Counted from the stretch's first letter, positions 1-6,003 are shown. The stretch is 7,897 nt of DNA from Pelotomaculum sp. (GCA_022839445.1 JALHFC010000043.1:1-7897); one strand, 5' to 3'. Made by a program: numbers and translations. Notes: a model not told the origin generated them from the letters alone.

Positions 1-204
1 ATGACCGGGGATCATCTTCAACATATCAAGGCTCTTTTCCCCGGGGCTTCCGGCAAGGCTTTTACCCTTGCCGAGTATGCCGGCGCCTTTGGGGATGTGC
101 CGGACCCGTTCCGTCAGTCGCTTGCAGTCTACTGCAGGTGCGCCCAAAGGCTGGAAGAACTGGTTGCCTGCGTGGTGGACAGGCTTTGTAAAAGCGGGTC
201 ATAA
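1..204 (+). CDS. ywlE: Low-molecular-weight protein phosphatase, YwlE-like arginine/tyrosine phosphatase (C-terminal part, 5' truncated)
   Basis: These 67 codons are the C-terminal end of an LMW-PTP-fold phosphatase, a cytosolic enzyme that removes phosphate from protein arginine (YwlE) or tyrosine. Visible are an MTGDHLQHI helix start, the FTLAEYAG stretch (residues 21-28 as read here) and the DVPDPF loop (32-37), whose D35 is the family's general acid. A C-terminal helix rich in Leu/Glu follows. The P-loop CX5R signature lies upstream of the window, so the ATG at base 1 is an internal methionine rather than the start. A Phe after the DP is the type seen in B. subtilis YwlE, an arginine phosphatase, but specificity also depends on the unseen P-loop. 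Position directly before rpiB matches the ywlE-rpiB order of B. subtilis. Family is fairly sure; substrate is inferred. Confidence 0.82.
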   Translation: MTGDHLQHIKALFPGASGKAFTLAEYAGAFGDVPDPFRQSLAVYCRCAQRLEELVACVVDRLCKSGS

Positions 205-297
205 TCGACGGGCAGTCCTTCCTTGTCCGGCTTAAGTGCGTAATTATAAAAACAAATTAATAAGATGTTTTAAAGGATTTTCATATTTATTGTAGAA

Positions 298-323
298 CTT
301 TTGCAAAAGGTTTTGTCGAAAAA
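298..323 (+). promoter_or_regulatory. Candidate Spo0A box next to a 12-bp palindrome upstream of rpiB
   Basis: Bases 311-323 read TTTTGTCGAAAAA, containing the TGTCGAA core (314-320) of the Spo0A-binding consensus. Directly before it, 298-309 (CTTTTGCAAAAG) is a perfect palindrome that could be an operator half-site pair. The site lies 22 bases before the rpiB ATG and 8 bases before its ribosome binding site. No convincing sigma-A promoter could be placed around it, and a 7-bp core in AT-rich DNA can occur by chance. It is therefore a candidate only. Confidence 0.35.
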
Positions 324-345
324 GATTTAAAGAGGTTATAACACA

Positions 346-804
346 ATGAAAGTTGCTGTGGCCAGCGATCACGGCGGGTTTAGGTTAAAAGGCGAAATCA
401 TTGCCCTTTTCCAGGAGTCTGGTATAGGATACACTGATTTCGGGACACATTCAGAGATTCCGGTAGATTACCCGGAACTTGCTCTCATGGTGGCCGAAGC
501 GGTGCGGGAAGGTGTATACGACCGGGGCGTGCTTTGTTGCGGCACGGGTATCGGGATGGCCATAGCCGCAAACAAGGTCCCGGGGATCAGGGCGGCCTTG
601 TGTCATGACACTTTTTCAGCGCGCGCCGCCCGCGAGCACAATAACACCAACATTCTAACTATGGGCCAGCGGGTGATCGGGCCGGGCCTGGCCAGGGAGA
701 TAGTAAAAGTTTGGCTTCAAGCGGAATTTCAAGGGGGGCGCCATGCCCGCAGGGTGGATGGAATAACCTCTGTTGAAAAAAAATATATTAGGGGTAGCCG
801 GTAG
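346..804 (+). CDS. rpiB: Ribose-5-phosphate isomerase B
   Basis: RpiB interconverts ribose 5-phosphate and ribulose 5-phosphate in the cytosolic non-oxidative pentose phosphate pathway. The 152 residues match the usual RpiB/LacAB length of about 150. The N-terminal SDHGG motif (7-11) begins the phosphate/sugar pocket. The GVLCCGTGIG block (61-70) carries the catalytic cysteine C65, aligning with E. coli RpiB Cys66. H98 in REHNNTN aligns with the ring-opening histidine (E. coli His99). The GGRHARRV segment near the C-terminus is also typical. AGAGGT at 331-336 sits 9 bases before the ATG and fixes the start. The gene follows the phosphatase and precedes glyA, as in B. subtilis. A hairpin with a T-run overlaps its last codons. 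Family members also include allose- and galactose-6-phosphate isomerases; the single gene and context favour RpiB. Confidence 0.95.
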   Translation: MKVAVASDHGGFRLKGEIIALFQESGIGYTDFGTHSEIPVDYPELALMVAEAVREGVYDRGVLCCGTGIGMAIAANKVPGIRAALCHDTFSARAAREHNNTNILTMGQRVIGPGLAREIVKVWLQAEFQGGRHARRVDGITSVEKKYIRGSR

Positions 805-823
805 GCAACACTCCGGCTTTTTT
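796..823 (+). terminator. Terminator-like hairpin over the rpiB stop codon
   Basis: AGCCGG (796-801) pairs perfectly with CCGGCT (813-818), followed by a run of six T (818-823). AG (803-804) can also pair with CT (811-812) if T802 is bulged, leaving a GCAACA loop. The rpiB stop TAG (802-804) lies in the loop region. The T-run ends directly against the glyA Shine-Dalgarno GGGGGGA (824-830). It has the form of an intrinsic terminator. Because glyA has no room for a promoter after it, it more likely attenuates transcription, or glyA is driven from a promoter inside rpiB. Confidence 0.55.
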
Positions 824-830
824 GGGGGGA
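824..830 (+). promoter_or_regulatory. glyA ribosome binding site
   Basis: GGGGGGA lies 6 bases before the ATG at 837. It decides the start against an in-frame TTG at 822, which would lie upstream of this site and has no Shine-Dalgarno of its own. Confidence 0.7.
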
Positions 831-836
831 ATTTTT

Positions 837-2084
837 ATGAGTATAAAGCGTCCTTTATCTGAAGTGGACCCGGAGATATCCCGCGTCATTGAACAGGAAA
901 TGCTTCGTCAGCGGACCCACCTGGAATTGATTGCTTCGGAAAACGCGGCAAGTAGCGCTGTTATGGAGGCGCAGGGCTCTGTTTTGACGAACAAGTATGC
1001 CGAAGGATATCCAGGACGCCGCTACTACGGCGGCTGTGAAAATGTTGACATCGCGGAGAGTTTGGCCATTTCCCGCGCCCGGCAGTTGTTCGGCGCGGAT
1101 TATGTCAACGTGCAGCCGCATTCCGGCGCGCAGGCCAACACCGCGGTTTACTTTGCCCTGCTGGAACCGGGAGACGCAATCCTGGGCATGGATCTGGCCC
1201 ACGGTGGTCATCTCACCCACGGCAGCCCGATCAACATTTCGGGCAAGTATTTTAAGTTTTCTTTTTACGGTGTCGAACAAGAAACCGGGCGGATTGATTA
1301 CGAGAAGGTTTTTGCCGTCGCGTTTAAGCAAAAGTCGAAGATGATTGTGGCCGGCGCCAGCGCCTATCCCCGCGCCATTGATTTTTATAAGATGAAAGAG
1401 GTGGCGGATGAGGTCGGCGCCTACCTGATGGTTGATATGGCCCACATTGCCGGGCTGGTTGCGGCAGGGTTGCATATGAGCCCGGTACCGCATGCCGACG
1501 TGGTTACCACCACCACCCACAAGACCCTGCGCGGGCCCAGGGGGGGAATGATTTTAAGCAAAGACGGCGAGAAATACGGTGTTAAGCTAAACAGGGCGGT
1601 CTTTCCGGGTATCCAGGGCGGGCCTCTGATGCATGTCATTGCGGCCAAGGCGGTGGCGTTAAAAGAGGCGCTAACGCCGGACTTCAAAGAATACCAGCAA
1701 AAAGTTGTCGGCAATGCTAAAGCGCTGGCCGGCGCCCTTTTGGAGCGGGGTTTTGATCTAGTGTCCGGGGGCACCGATAACCACCTTATTCTAGTAGATT
1801 TAAGAAATAAAAATATTACCGGCAAGGAAGCGCAAGAGCTGTTCGACGTTGTCGGTGTGACTGTCAATAAGAACGCCATACCTTTTGACCCCAAACCGCC
1901 TAATATAGCCAGCGGTATCCGTATCGGCACACCGGCGGTAACTACACGTGGGCTGACGGAAGAGGATATGCGCCAGGTTGCCGAGATAATGGAGTATGCT
2001 ATCGCAAACCGCGAAGATCAGGGGAAACTAGAAAAGGCCAGGGAAAAAGTAAACGGGCTTTGTGACAAGTACCCGTTGTATTGA
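837..2084 (+). CDS. glyA: Serine hydroxymethyltransferase
   Basis: GlyA is a cytosolic PLP enzyme converting serine and tetrahydrofolate to glycine and 5,10-methylene-tetrahydrofolate, the main one-carbon source for thymidylate and purines. The 415 residues are the normal bacterial length. Visible motifs are the LIASEN stretch (31-36), YAEGYPGRRYYGG (54-66, folate/substrate contacts), HSGAQAN (95-101) and MVDMAHIAGL (198-207; D200 contacts the PLP pyridine nitrogen). TTTTHKTLRGPRGG (224-237) carries K229 as the PLP Schiff-base lysine, the same number as in E. coli. R362 in GIRIGTPA is the substrate-carboxylate arginine. The ATG at 837 is chosen for its GGGGGGA site; a TTG 15 bases upstream is in frame but unsupported. 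It follows rpiB closely and is probably co-expressed with the nucleotide genes downstream. No anomalies were seen. Confidence 0.97.
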   Translation: MSIKRPLSEVDPEISRVIEQEMLRQRTHLELIASENAASSAVMEAQGSVLTNKYAEGYPGRRYYGGCENVDIAESLAISRARQLFGADYVNVQPHSGAQANTAVYFALLEPGDAILGMDLAHGGHLTHGSPINISGKYFKFSFYGVEQETGRIDYEKVFAVAFKQKSKMIVAGASAYPRAIDFYKMKEVADEVGAYLMVDMAHIAGLVAAGLHMSPVPHADVVTTTTHKTLRGPRGGMILSKDGEKYGVKLNRAVFPGIQGGPLMHVIAAKAVALKEALTPDFKEYQQKVVGNAKALAGALLERGFDLVSGGTDNHLILVDLRNKNITGKEAQELFDVVGVTVNKNAIPFDPKPPNIASGIRIGTPAVTTRGLTEEDMRQVAEIMEYAIANREDQGKLEKAREKVNGLCDKYPLY

Positions 2085-2147
2085 GCCATATAGAAGACAA
2101 AGGTGCAAGGCGAATAAACTTTTCGGCGGTGCTAAAAAATTAAAAAT

Positions 2148-2669
2148 TTGCCAAGAAGGCCGACCGGCGGACAAACAGAAAACACTGCTACGGCTGTTTC
2201 TAAAAGGCCGGACTGGGATCAATATTTTATGGATATAGCGGCAGTCGTATCTACCCGCTCTACCTGTCTGCGCAGGCAGGTAGGCGCAATCCTGGTCAAG
2301 GAGACAAGGATCTTGGCCAGCGGCTACAACGGGGCGCCGGCGGGGCTAAGGCACTGCCTGGAAACAGGATGCCTGCGGGAGCAAAGAGGGGTGCCGTCGG
2401 GCCAGCGCCACGAGCTTTGCCGGGGCTTACACGCCGAGCAAAATGCCTTAATCCAGGCGGCGGTATATGGCATAGCTATTGGGGGCGCCATTTGTTATGT
2501 CACCCACCAGCCCTGTGTTTTATGCGCCAAAATCATGATCAACGCCGGGATTAAAAAGGTTGTTTTTAAAGGGGCATATCCCGATTCCCTGGCTATGGCG
2601 CTGTTTGAAGAAGCCGGGACAGAACTGGTCCATTATAAAGACCCGTTGTCTCGCCAAGAACAAGGATAG
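2148..2669 (+). CDS. comEB: dCMP deaminase, ComEB family
   Basis: This zinc deaminase converts dCMP to dUMP, the substrate of thymidylate synthase. Numbered from the TTG at 2148 (173 residues), the RSTCLRRQVGAILV block (37-50) and SGYNGAPAGLRHC (58-70) are typical of the family. HAE (95-97) gives one zinc ligand and the catalytic glutamate, and PCVLC (122-126) gives the two cysteine ligands. ComEB is named from the Bacillus competence locus, but this is a metabolic enzyme. The start is uncertain. Homology should begin near SKRPDWDQYFM (18-28), yet no ATG, GTG or TTG lies there. TTG 2148 is the only standard upstream start and lacks a well-spaced Shine-Dalgarno (GGCGGTG at 2125-2131 is 16 bases away). 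ATG 2229 would remove conserved N-terminal residues. Its stop overlaps the ribosome binding site of the next gene. Confidence 0.9.
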   Translation: MPRRPTGGQTENTATAVSKRPDWDQYFMDIAAVVSTRSTCLRRQVGAILVKETRILASGYNGAPAGLRHCLETGCLREQRGVPSGQRHELCRGLHAEQNALIQAAVYGIAIGGAICYVTHQPCVLCAKIMINAGIKKVVFKGAYPDSLAMALFEEAGTELVHYKDPLSRQEQG

Positions 2670-2675
2670 GTTGTA

Positions 2676-2987
2676 ATGCAAAAGAAAACTGTATCTTTGC
2701 CCAAGTTGAATAATCTTCAACCAACTATTGAATCCACCGCTTTGAAGCTTATGGAAGAAGCCGGGGAGTTGGCCCAGGCCATAGGCAAATTACGGGGGTT
2801 ATCCGGTGAGGCCAAAAAGTACAATGAGCGGGAAGTGATGACGGTCATCACCCGTGAACTGCTTGACGTGGCGCAAACGGCGGTGTCCATGATGTTTGTG
2901 CTGGAAGAGCAGTATGGTGTCGATCTAGAGCAAGCCCGCCAAGAACATATTGAAAAGCTGTTGCAAAAGGGTTACCTAAAATTCTAA
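2676..2987 (+). CDS. MazG-like nucleotide pyrophosphohydrolase family protein
   Basis: This 103-residue, all-helical protein has the pattern of the MazG-like superfamily, Mg-dependent enzymes that split (d)NTPs to (d)NMP plus pyrophosphate. The metal-binding signature is EEAGE (27-31) on one helix and ELLDV (61-65) on the next, i.e. the ExxE...ExxD arrangement with E28/E31 and E61/D64. The length fits a single-domain MazG-like protein rather than the two-domain MazG. The ATG at 2676 follows AAGGATAGG (2662-2670), which overlaps the stop of the dCMP deaminase gene, so the two are probably translationally coupled. The pairing suggests a joint role in deoxynucleotide pool control or clean-up. 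The actual substrate is not visible from sequence. Confidence 0.8.
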   Translation: MQKKTVSLPKLNNLQPTIESTALKLMEEAGELAQAIGKLRGLSGEAKKYNEREVMTVITRELLDVAQTAVSMMFVLEEQYGVDLEQARQEHIEKLLQKGYLKF

Positions 2988-3016
2988 AATTTATAGCAGT
3001 AACAATATTGGCAAAT

Positions 3017-3047
3017 TTAACATTTTATTAAAATTTATACATATAGA
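3017..3047 (+). promoter_or_regulatory. Possible promoter upstream of wecB
   Basis: The 149-base gap between the MazG-like gene and wecB is very AT-rich. TTAACA (3017-3022) resembles a -35 (5 of 6) and TATAGA (3042-3047) a -10 (4 of 6), with a 19-base spacer, longer than ideal. TATACT at 3085-3090 is another -10-like hexamer without a clear -35. The gap shows no strong terminator. Separate transcription of wecB is plausible but unproven. Confidence 0.25.
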
Positions 3048-3122
3048 TAAAAGGTATTGAGTCAGACCGGTGTGTCCTTGAACTTATACTCGTGAATATT
3101 TGCTCTTTTTTTTATAACTGGC

Positions 3123-3130
3123 AAGGGGAT
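3123..3130 (+). promoter_or_regulatory. wecB ribosome binding site
   Basis: AAGGGGAT ends 6 bases before the TTG at 3137 and selects this start. A longer in-frame reading from GTG 3092 would add 15 unconserved residues and has no ribosome binding site. Confidence 0.7.
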
Positions 3131-3136
3131 GTTTGT

Positions 3137-4282
3137 TTGCTTAAAATCCTGGTAGTATTCGGAACCAGACCCGAGGCTATTAAAATGGCGCCCTTGGTAA
3201 GAGAACTGGAGACGCGCCGGGAAGAAATTGACTGCAAGGTGGCGGTTACAGCCCAGCACCGGGAGATGCTGGATCAGGTGCTGTCTTTATTTGGTATTAC
3301 GCCGGCTCATGACCTCGATATCATGCGGCAGGGACAAAATCTTTTTGATATCACTTGCCGGGCCCTTTCCGGACTGCAGCAGGTCCTGCAAATGGAGGCG
3401 CCCGACCTGGTATTGGTACACGGTGACACTACCACGACATTTGTTGCCGCGCTAGCCTCCTTTTATCGCCAGATACCGGTGGGGCATGTTGAGGCAGGCT
3501 TAAGGACGCGCGACAAGTTCTCGCCTTTCCCCGAGGAAATCAACCGCCATCTGACCGGGGTCCTGGCCGATATCCACTTTGCGCCGACACCCACTGCCAG
3601 GCAAAACCTTCTAGATGAGGGCCTCCCCGCCGGCAACATTTTTGTCACCGGGAACACCGTCATAGACGCCCTTTTGGCTACGGCGCGGGCGGATTACCGC
3701 TTTAACGACCCGGTATTGGACAGTGTGGGTTTCGACAAAAGGATCCTTTTGGTTACTACCCACCGCCGGGAAAATCTTGGAGCGCCGATGCGGGGTATTT
3801 ACCGGGCGTTGAGGGAAATAGTTGATGACTACCGCGACGTGGAAGTTATCTTTCCTGTCCACAAGAACCCCGCGGTGCGCCGCGTGGTGGAGGAGGAATT
3901 GGGCGGCTTGGATCGGGTGCGCTTGATTGAGCCATTGGATTACGAGCCCTTTGTAAACTTAATCGGGCGCAGTTACCTGGTGCTGAGCGATTCCGGCGGG
4001 CTGCAGGAAGAGGCGCCCTCTTTGGGCAAGCCTGTGCTTGTATTGCGCAACACCACTGAGCGCCCCGAGGCGGTTTGCGCCGGGACGGCGCTCCTCGCCG
4101 GAACAACCCGGGAAGCAGTGAGCTTTGAAACCCGTCGGCTTTTGGACGACAAGGAGTTTTACAGCAGGATGGCTAACGCGGTAAACCCTTACGGGGACGG
4201 CCGGGCCTCCAAAAGAATTGTGCAGGCGATCCGGTACAAGTACGGTCTTTCCGCAGAAAGACCGGATGTCTTTTGTCTATAA
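3137..4282 (+). CDS. wecB: UDP-N-acetylglucosamine 2-epimerase (non-hydrolysing)
   Basis: This cytosolic enzyme (WecB in enterics, MnaA in Bacillus) interconverts UDP-GlcNAc and UDP-ManNAc, the ManNAc donor for wall teichoic acid linkage units or other surface polysaccharides. The TTG start gives MLKILVVFGTRPEAIKMAPL, the classic family N-terminus, and 381 residues, the usual length. Motifs are GTRPE (9-13), QHREMLDQ (40-47, in the region that forms the allosteric UDP-GlcNAc site in Gram-positive homologues), HGDTTT (95-100) and GHVEAGLRT (116-124). FPEEINR (131-137), THRREN (208-213), SDSGG (284-288) and RNTTERPE (304-311) follow. D97, E119 and E133 correspond to the catalytic acids D95, E117 and E131 of E. 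coli WecB. Its position before the atp genes is common in Clostridia and need not mean related function. Which polymer uses the product cannot be told here. Confidence 0.95.
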   Translation: MLKILVVFGTRPEAIKMAPLVRELETRREEIDCKVAVTAQHREMLDQVLSLFGITPAHDLDIMRQGQNLFDITCRALSGLQQVLQMEAPDLVLVHGDTTTTFVAALASFYRQIPVGHVEAGLRTRDKFSPFPEEINRHLTGVLADIHFAPTPTARQNLLDEGLPAGNIFVTGNTVIDALLATARADYRFNDPVLDSVGFDKRILLVTTHRRENLGAPMRGIYRALREIVDDYRDVEVIFPVHKNPAVRRVVEEELGGLDRVRLIEPLDYEPFVNLIGRSYLVLSDSGGLQEEAPSLGKPVLVLRNTTERPEAVCAGTALLAGTTREAVSFETRRLLDDKEFYSRMANAVNPYGDGRASKRIVQAIRYKYGLSAERPDVFCL

Positions 4283-4291
4283 ACTACAAAA

Positions 4292-4324
4292 AAATTTTAA
4301 TAAACAGCTTAAAATTTCTTTTTT
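4292..4324 (+). terminator. A/T-only terminator-like hairpin after wecB
   Basis: AAATTTTAA (4292-4300) pairs perfectly with TTAAAATTT (4309-4317) around an 8-base loop. A C and six T (4318-4324) follow. The A-run before the stem could extend the pairing with the T-run across the bulged C. The form and place, 10 bases after the wecB stop, fit an intrinsic terminator, but a stem with no G-C pairs would be weak. Confidence 0.4.
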
Positions 4325-4327
4325 CCT

Positions 4328-4428
4328 GGAGGAATAACAGTATTGGTGTAGAATCAATTAGAATATTAGTGGTTAAAGCTTTATTTATAATGGTTTATGT
4401 TGAGCCGGTAGCGCCGGGGGGTTATTAA
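4328..4428 (+). other. Orphan Shine-Dalgarno with possible 28-codon ATT-started small ORF
   Basis: GGAGGA (4328-4333) is a strong ribosome binding site with no conventional gene behind it. In one frame it gives only TTG-GTG-TAG (4343-4351). In another, an ATT at 4342, 8 bases away, opens 28 codons ending with TAA at 4426. The peptide has a hydrophobic middle (ILVVKALFIMVYV) and a PVAPGGY end. ATT starts are rare, so this may instead be a decayed gene start, a leader peptide or chance. No family is recognised. Confidence 0.15.
4386..4391 (+). promoter_or_regulatory. Possible -10 element of an atp operon promoter
   Basis: TATAAT is a perfect sigma-A -10 hexamer placed about 80 bases before the first atp gene and downstream of the terminator-like hairpin, where an operon promoter is expected. 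No good -35 lies 16-18 bases upstream (ATATTA at 17), and there is no TGn extension. The assignment is tentative. Confidence 0.35.
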
Positions 4429-4470
4429 CGAGCAGTTTGCCTACCTTTTATTTAACGGATAAGGATGCCC

Positions 4471-4731
4471 GTGAAAAAAAATAGAGATAAAGAGAAAAAG
4501 ACAGAAAGACAGGGCCGGGAGAACGTTGGTGTTTTCCAGGCGCTTGCTCTAACGACCACCATCGGCATGGAGTTAGCCATAACGGTGTCGCTTGGTTACT
4601 ATGGTGGGAAGTACCTGGACGCGAAGTTCGGCACAGGGCCCTGGTTTCTACTGGCAGGCGTGTTAATCGGGCTTGCCGTGGGAGTCGTGGGTATCCATAA
4701 AACGCTGCAGGTTTATTTTGAGAGGGAGTAG
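4471..4731 (+). CDS. atpZ: AtpZ/AtpI-type small membrane protein of the ATP synthase operon
   Basis: This small two-helix membrane protein belongs to the AtpZ-like family found at the head of atp operons, often with AtpI. Members have been linked to Mg2+/Ca2+ supply or to Fo assembly, but the role is not settled. The start here gives 86 residues: a highly charged Lys/Arg/Glu-rich N-terminal tail (about 18 residues), a first membrane helix (about 22-44) ending in GYYGGKYLD, a short loop AKFGTGP, and a second helix (about 58-76, WFLLAGVLIGLAVGVVGI). The KYLD-x-KFGTGPW-x-LAG-x-x-IGL arrangement is typical. AAGGA (4461-4465) is 5 bases from GTG 4471. An ATG at 4465 adds two residues but overlaps that site and is only served by GGAT at 4457. 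Its last codons hold the ribosome binding site of the next gene. Confidence 0.8.
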   Translation: MKKNRDKEKKTERQGRENVGVFQALALTTTIGMELAITVSLGYYGGKYLDAKFGTGPWFLLAGVLIGLAVGVVGIHKTLQVYFERE

Positions 4732-4736
4732 TATTT

Positions 4737-5132
4737 GTGCGCGATTGGGATTTTAACGGCCAGTTAGTTAAGACATTGAGAATATCATGTTTTATTTTGG
4801 CATTCCTTTGTGCTGCCTTGATATTGCGGCCAAGAGACCCCATGGTTTGGGGTTTTCTGATTGGTGTCGCTGCGGGTATGTGGAATGCTTTTTTCCTTGG
4901 CAGAAGGCTGCATGCTATTGTAAGCTTGGCGGCGCCGCAAGCCAACGCCCGGATGAAGGGCGGGTTTGCCATGCGCCTCAGCATAGTTGTCGCGGTACTC
5001 TTTTTTGTTTACCGGACGGGTTGGATTAGCCTGCTTGCAACGGCGGCCGGGATGATCGCAGTTCCCTGTGTCTTTACCTTCGGTGCGCTGTGTGTTAGCC
5101 TGAATCCCCAGGCCGGAAAAACGGAAAGGTAA
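4737..5132 (+). CDS. atpI: ATP synthase protein I (AtpI)
   Basis: This 131-residue membrane protein has four predicted helices (about 14-31, 36-54, 78-93 and 96-120). That pattern, its size and its place before atpB match the ATP synthase protein I family, thought to assist assembly of the c-ring and not part of the finished enzyme. The WGFLIGVAAGMWNAFFLGRRL segment around helix 2 is the most family-like. The GTG at 4737 lies 8 bases after GAGGGAG (4722-4728), which overlaps the stop of the preceding gene, indicating tight coupling. Sequence conservation in this family is low, so the call leans on context as well as topology. The C-terminal tail (123-131) is hydrophilic. Confidence 0.8.
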   Translation: MRDWDFNGQLVKTLRISCFILAFLCAALILRPRDPMVWGFLIGVAAGMWNAFFLGRRLHAIVSLAAPQANARMKGGFAMRLSIVVAVLFFVYRTGWISLLATAAGMIAVPCVFTFGALCVSLNPQAGKTER

Positions 5133-5176
5133 AACCTTTAATATAAAATTTAAACAGAGAGGGGTGAGAAAAGATT

Positions 5177-5911
5177 ATGTTAAGTTTAGAAGAAGTTGAA
5201 CACCAGCTGAACTTTTGGGGGTTTCCACATGACCCGTGGCTAGTGACCGTTGGCAACACGCAGTTGGCCTTTAATCCCAAGACCTTGATCATGACCTGGA
5301 TTACCATGGTTTTGGTGGCAGTTTTCTTCATTGCGGCTACCCGCAACATGAGCATGCGAAGGCCTAAGGGAGCGCAGAATGTGCTGGAGATGATTTTTGA
5401 GTTTATTAAAGGCCTGGTGGACCAGAACATGGATCCGAAAAAAGGCGCGTCCATACTGTATCTGGTTGTCACGTATATGGTATTTATCTTGTTTTCAAAT
5501 CTTATCGGCCTGGTGCCGACATTGGGTTCACCGACAGCTGACTATAACACGACCCTGGGTCTGGCCCTTTGCACCTTCGTAATGATCTACGTTATGGGTC
5601 TCAGGTACAAAGGACTCGGGTACTTCAAGCACTATCTAAAGCCATTCTTCTTTTTCCTGCCGATCAACATCATTGAAGACCTTGCCAAACCAGTCACGCT
5701 GACCTTCCGTCTATACGGGAACATATACGCCGGTGAGGTCCTGATAGCCGTGCTTCTGGGTTTACTGGGCGGATGGACCCACGTGTTCGGGGGCTTTCTT
5801 GCTTCCTTGGCCTGGCTGGCCTTTAGTATTTTCGTCGGTTGTATCCAGGCGTTTATTTTTACCATGCTCAGTATCGCGTATTTTTCCCAGGCAGTGTCCG
5901 AGGGGCATTAG
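5177..5911 (+). CDS. atpB: F1Fo ATP synthase subunit a
   Basis: Subunit a forms the ion half-channels next to the c-ring in the plasma membrane. The 244 residues show several membrane helices, with the first at about 36-54. SNLIGLVPTLGSPTADYNTTLGLA (107-130) is a hallmark loop and helix. KPVTLTFRLYGNIYAGEVLI (171-190) contains the essential arginine R178, equivalent to E. coli Arg210, with N182 and E187 matching Asn214 and Glu219. GCIQAFIFTMLSIAYFSQA (221-239) has Q224, matching Gln252. The ATG at 5177 is preceded by GAGAGGGGTGAG (5157-5168). A 98-base gap separates it from atpE. All key proton-path residues are present, so the protein appears functional. Confidence 0.97.
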   Translation: MLSLEEVEHQLNFWGFPHDPWLVTVGNTQLAFNPKTLIMTWITMVLVAVFFIAATRNMSMRRPKGAQNVLEMIFEFIKGLVDQNMDPKKGASILYLVVTYMVFILFSNLIGLVPTLGSPTADYNTTLGLALCTFVMIYVMGLRYKGLGYFKHYLKPFFFFLPINIIEDLAKPVTLTFRLYGNIYAGEVLIAVLLGLLGGWTHVFGGFLASLAWLAFSIFVGCIQAFIFTMLSIAYFSQAVSEGH

Positions 5912-5958
5912 GAGTGTAGTTACAAGGGTATTATTTTTGGATGGGCTTTATGCAGTCC

Positions 5959-5985
5959 AAGTAATTAAATAACTTAATTATACTT
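5959..5985 (+). repeat. AT-rich inverted repeat in the atpB-atpE gap
   Basis: TAATTAA (5962-5968) and TTAATTA (5974-5980) are perfect reverse complements around ATAAC. Outer AAG/CTT bases (5959-5961, 5983-5985) could extend the stem past a two-base bulge. It lies just before the atpE ribosome binding site. It is too AT-rich to be a firm RNA structure and no T-run follows, so termination is unlikely. It may help keep the atpE leader accessible or mark an mRNA processing site. Confidence 0.35.
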
Positions 5986-5994
5986 TACCTTGGA

Positions 5995-6003
5995 AAGGAG
6001 GGG
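5995..6003 (+). promoter_or_regulatory. Strong atpE ribosome binding site
   Basis: AAGGAGGGG has a full AAGGAGG match 8 bases before the ATG at 6010, among the strongest sites in the window. It fits the need to make subunit c in about ten copies per enzyme. It also selects ATG 6010 over an out-of-frame ATG at 6006. Confidence 0.75.

Noticed and set aside
822..836. TTG start adding five residues to glyA
   Set aside because: It is upstream of the GGGGGGA ribosome binding site and within the T-run of the hairpin; ATG 837 gives the normal SHMT N-terminus.
855..1520. Open frame of 221 codons on the minus strand
   Set aside because: It lies wholly within glyA, whose product is unmistakable; the antisense peptide shows no recognisable family features and no ribosome binding site was evident.
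3092..3136. GTG start adding 15 residues to wecB
   Set aside because: No ribosome binding site, and the added residues are not family-like; TTG 3137 has AAGGGGAT at the correct distance and yields the conserved N-terminus.
4448..4984. 178-codon open frame on the minus strand across atpZ and atpI
   Set aside because: Both plus-strand genes have coupled ribosome binding sites and family-like membrane helices; the antisense peptide has no recognisable features.
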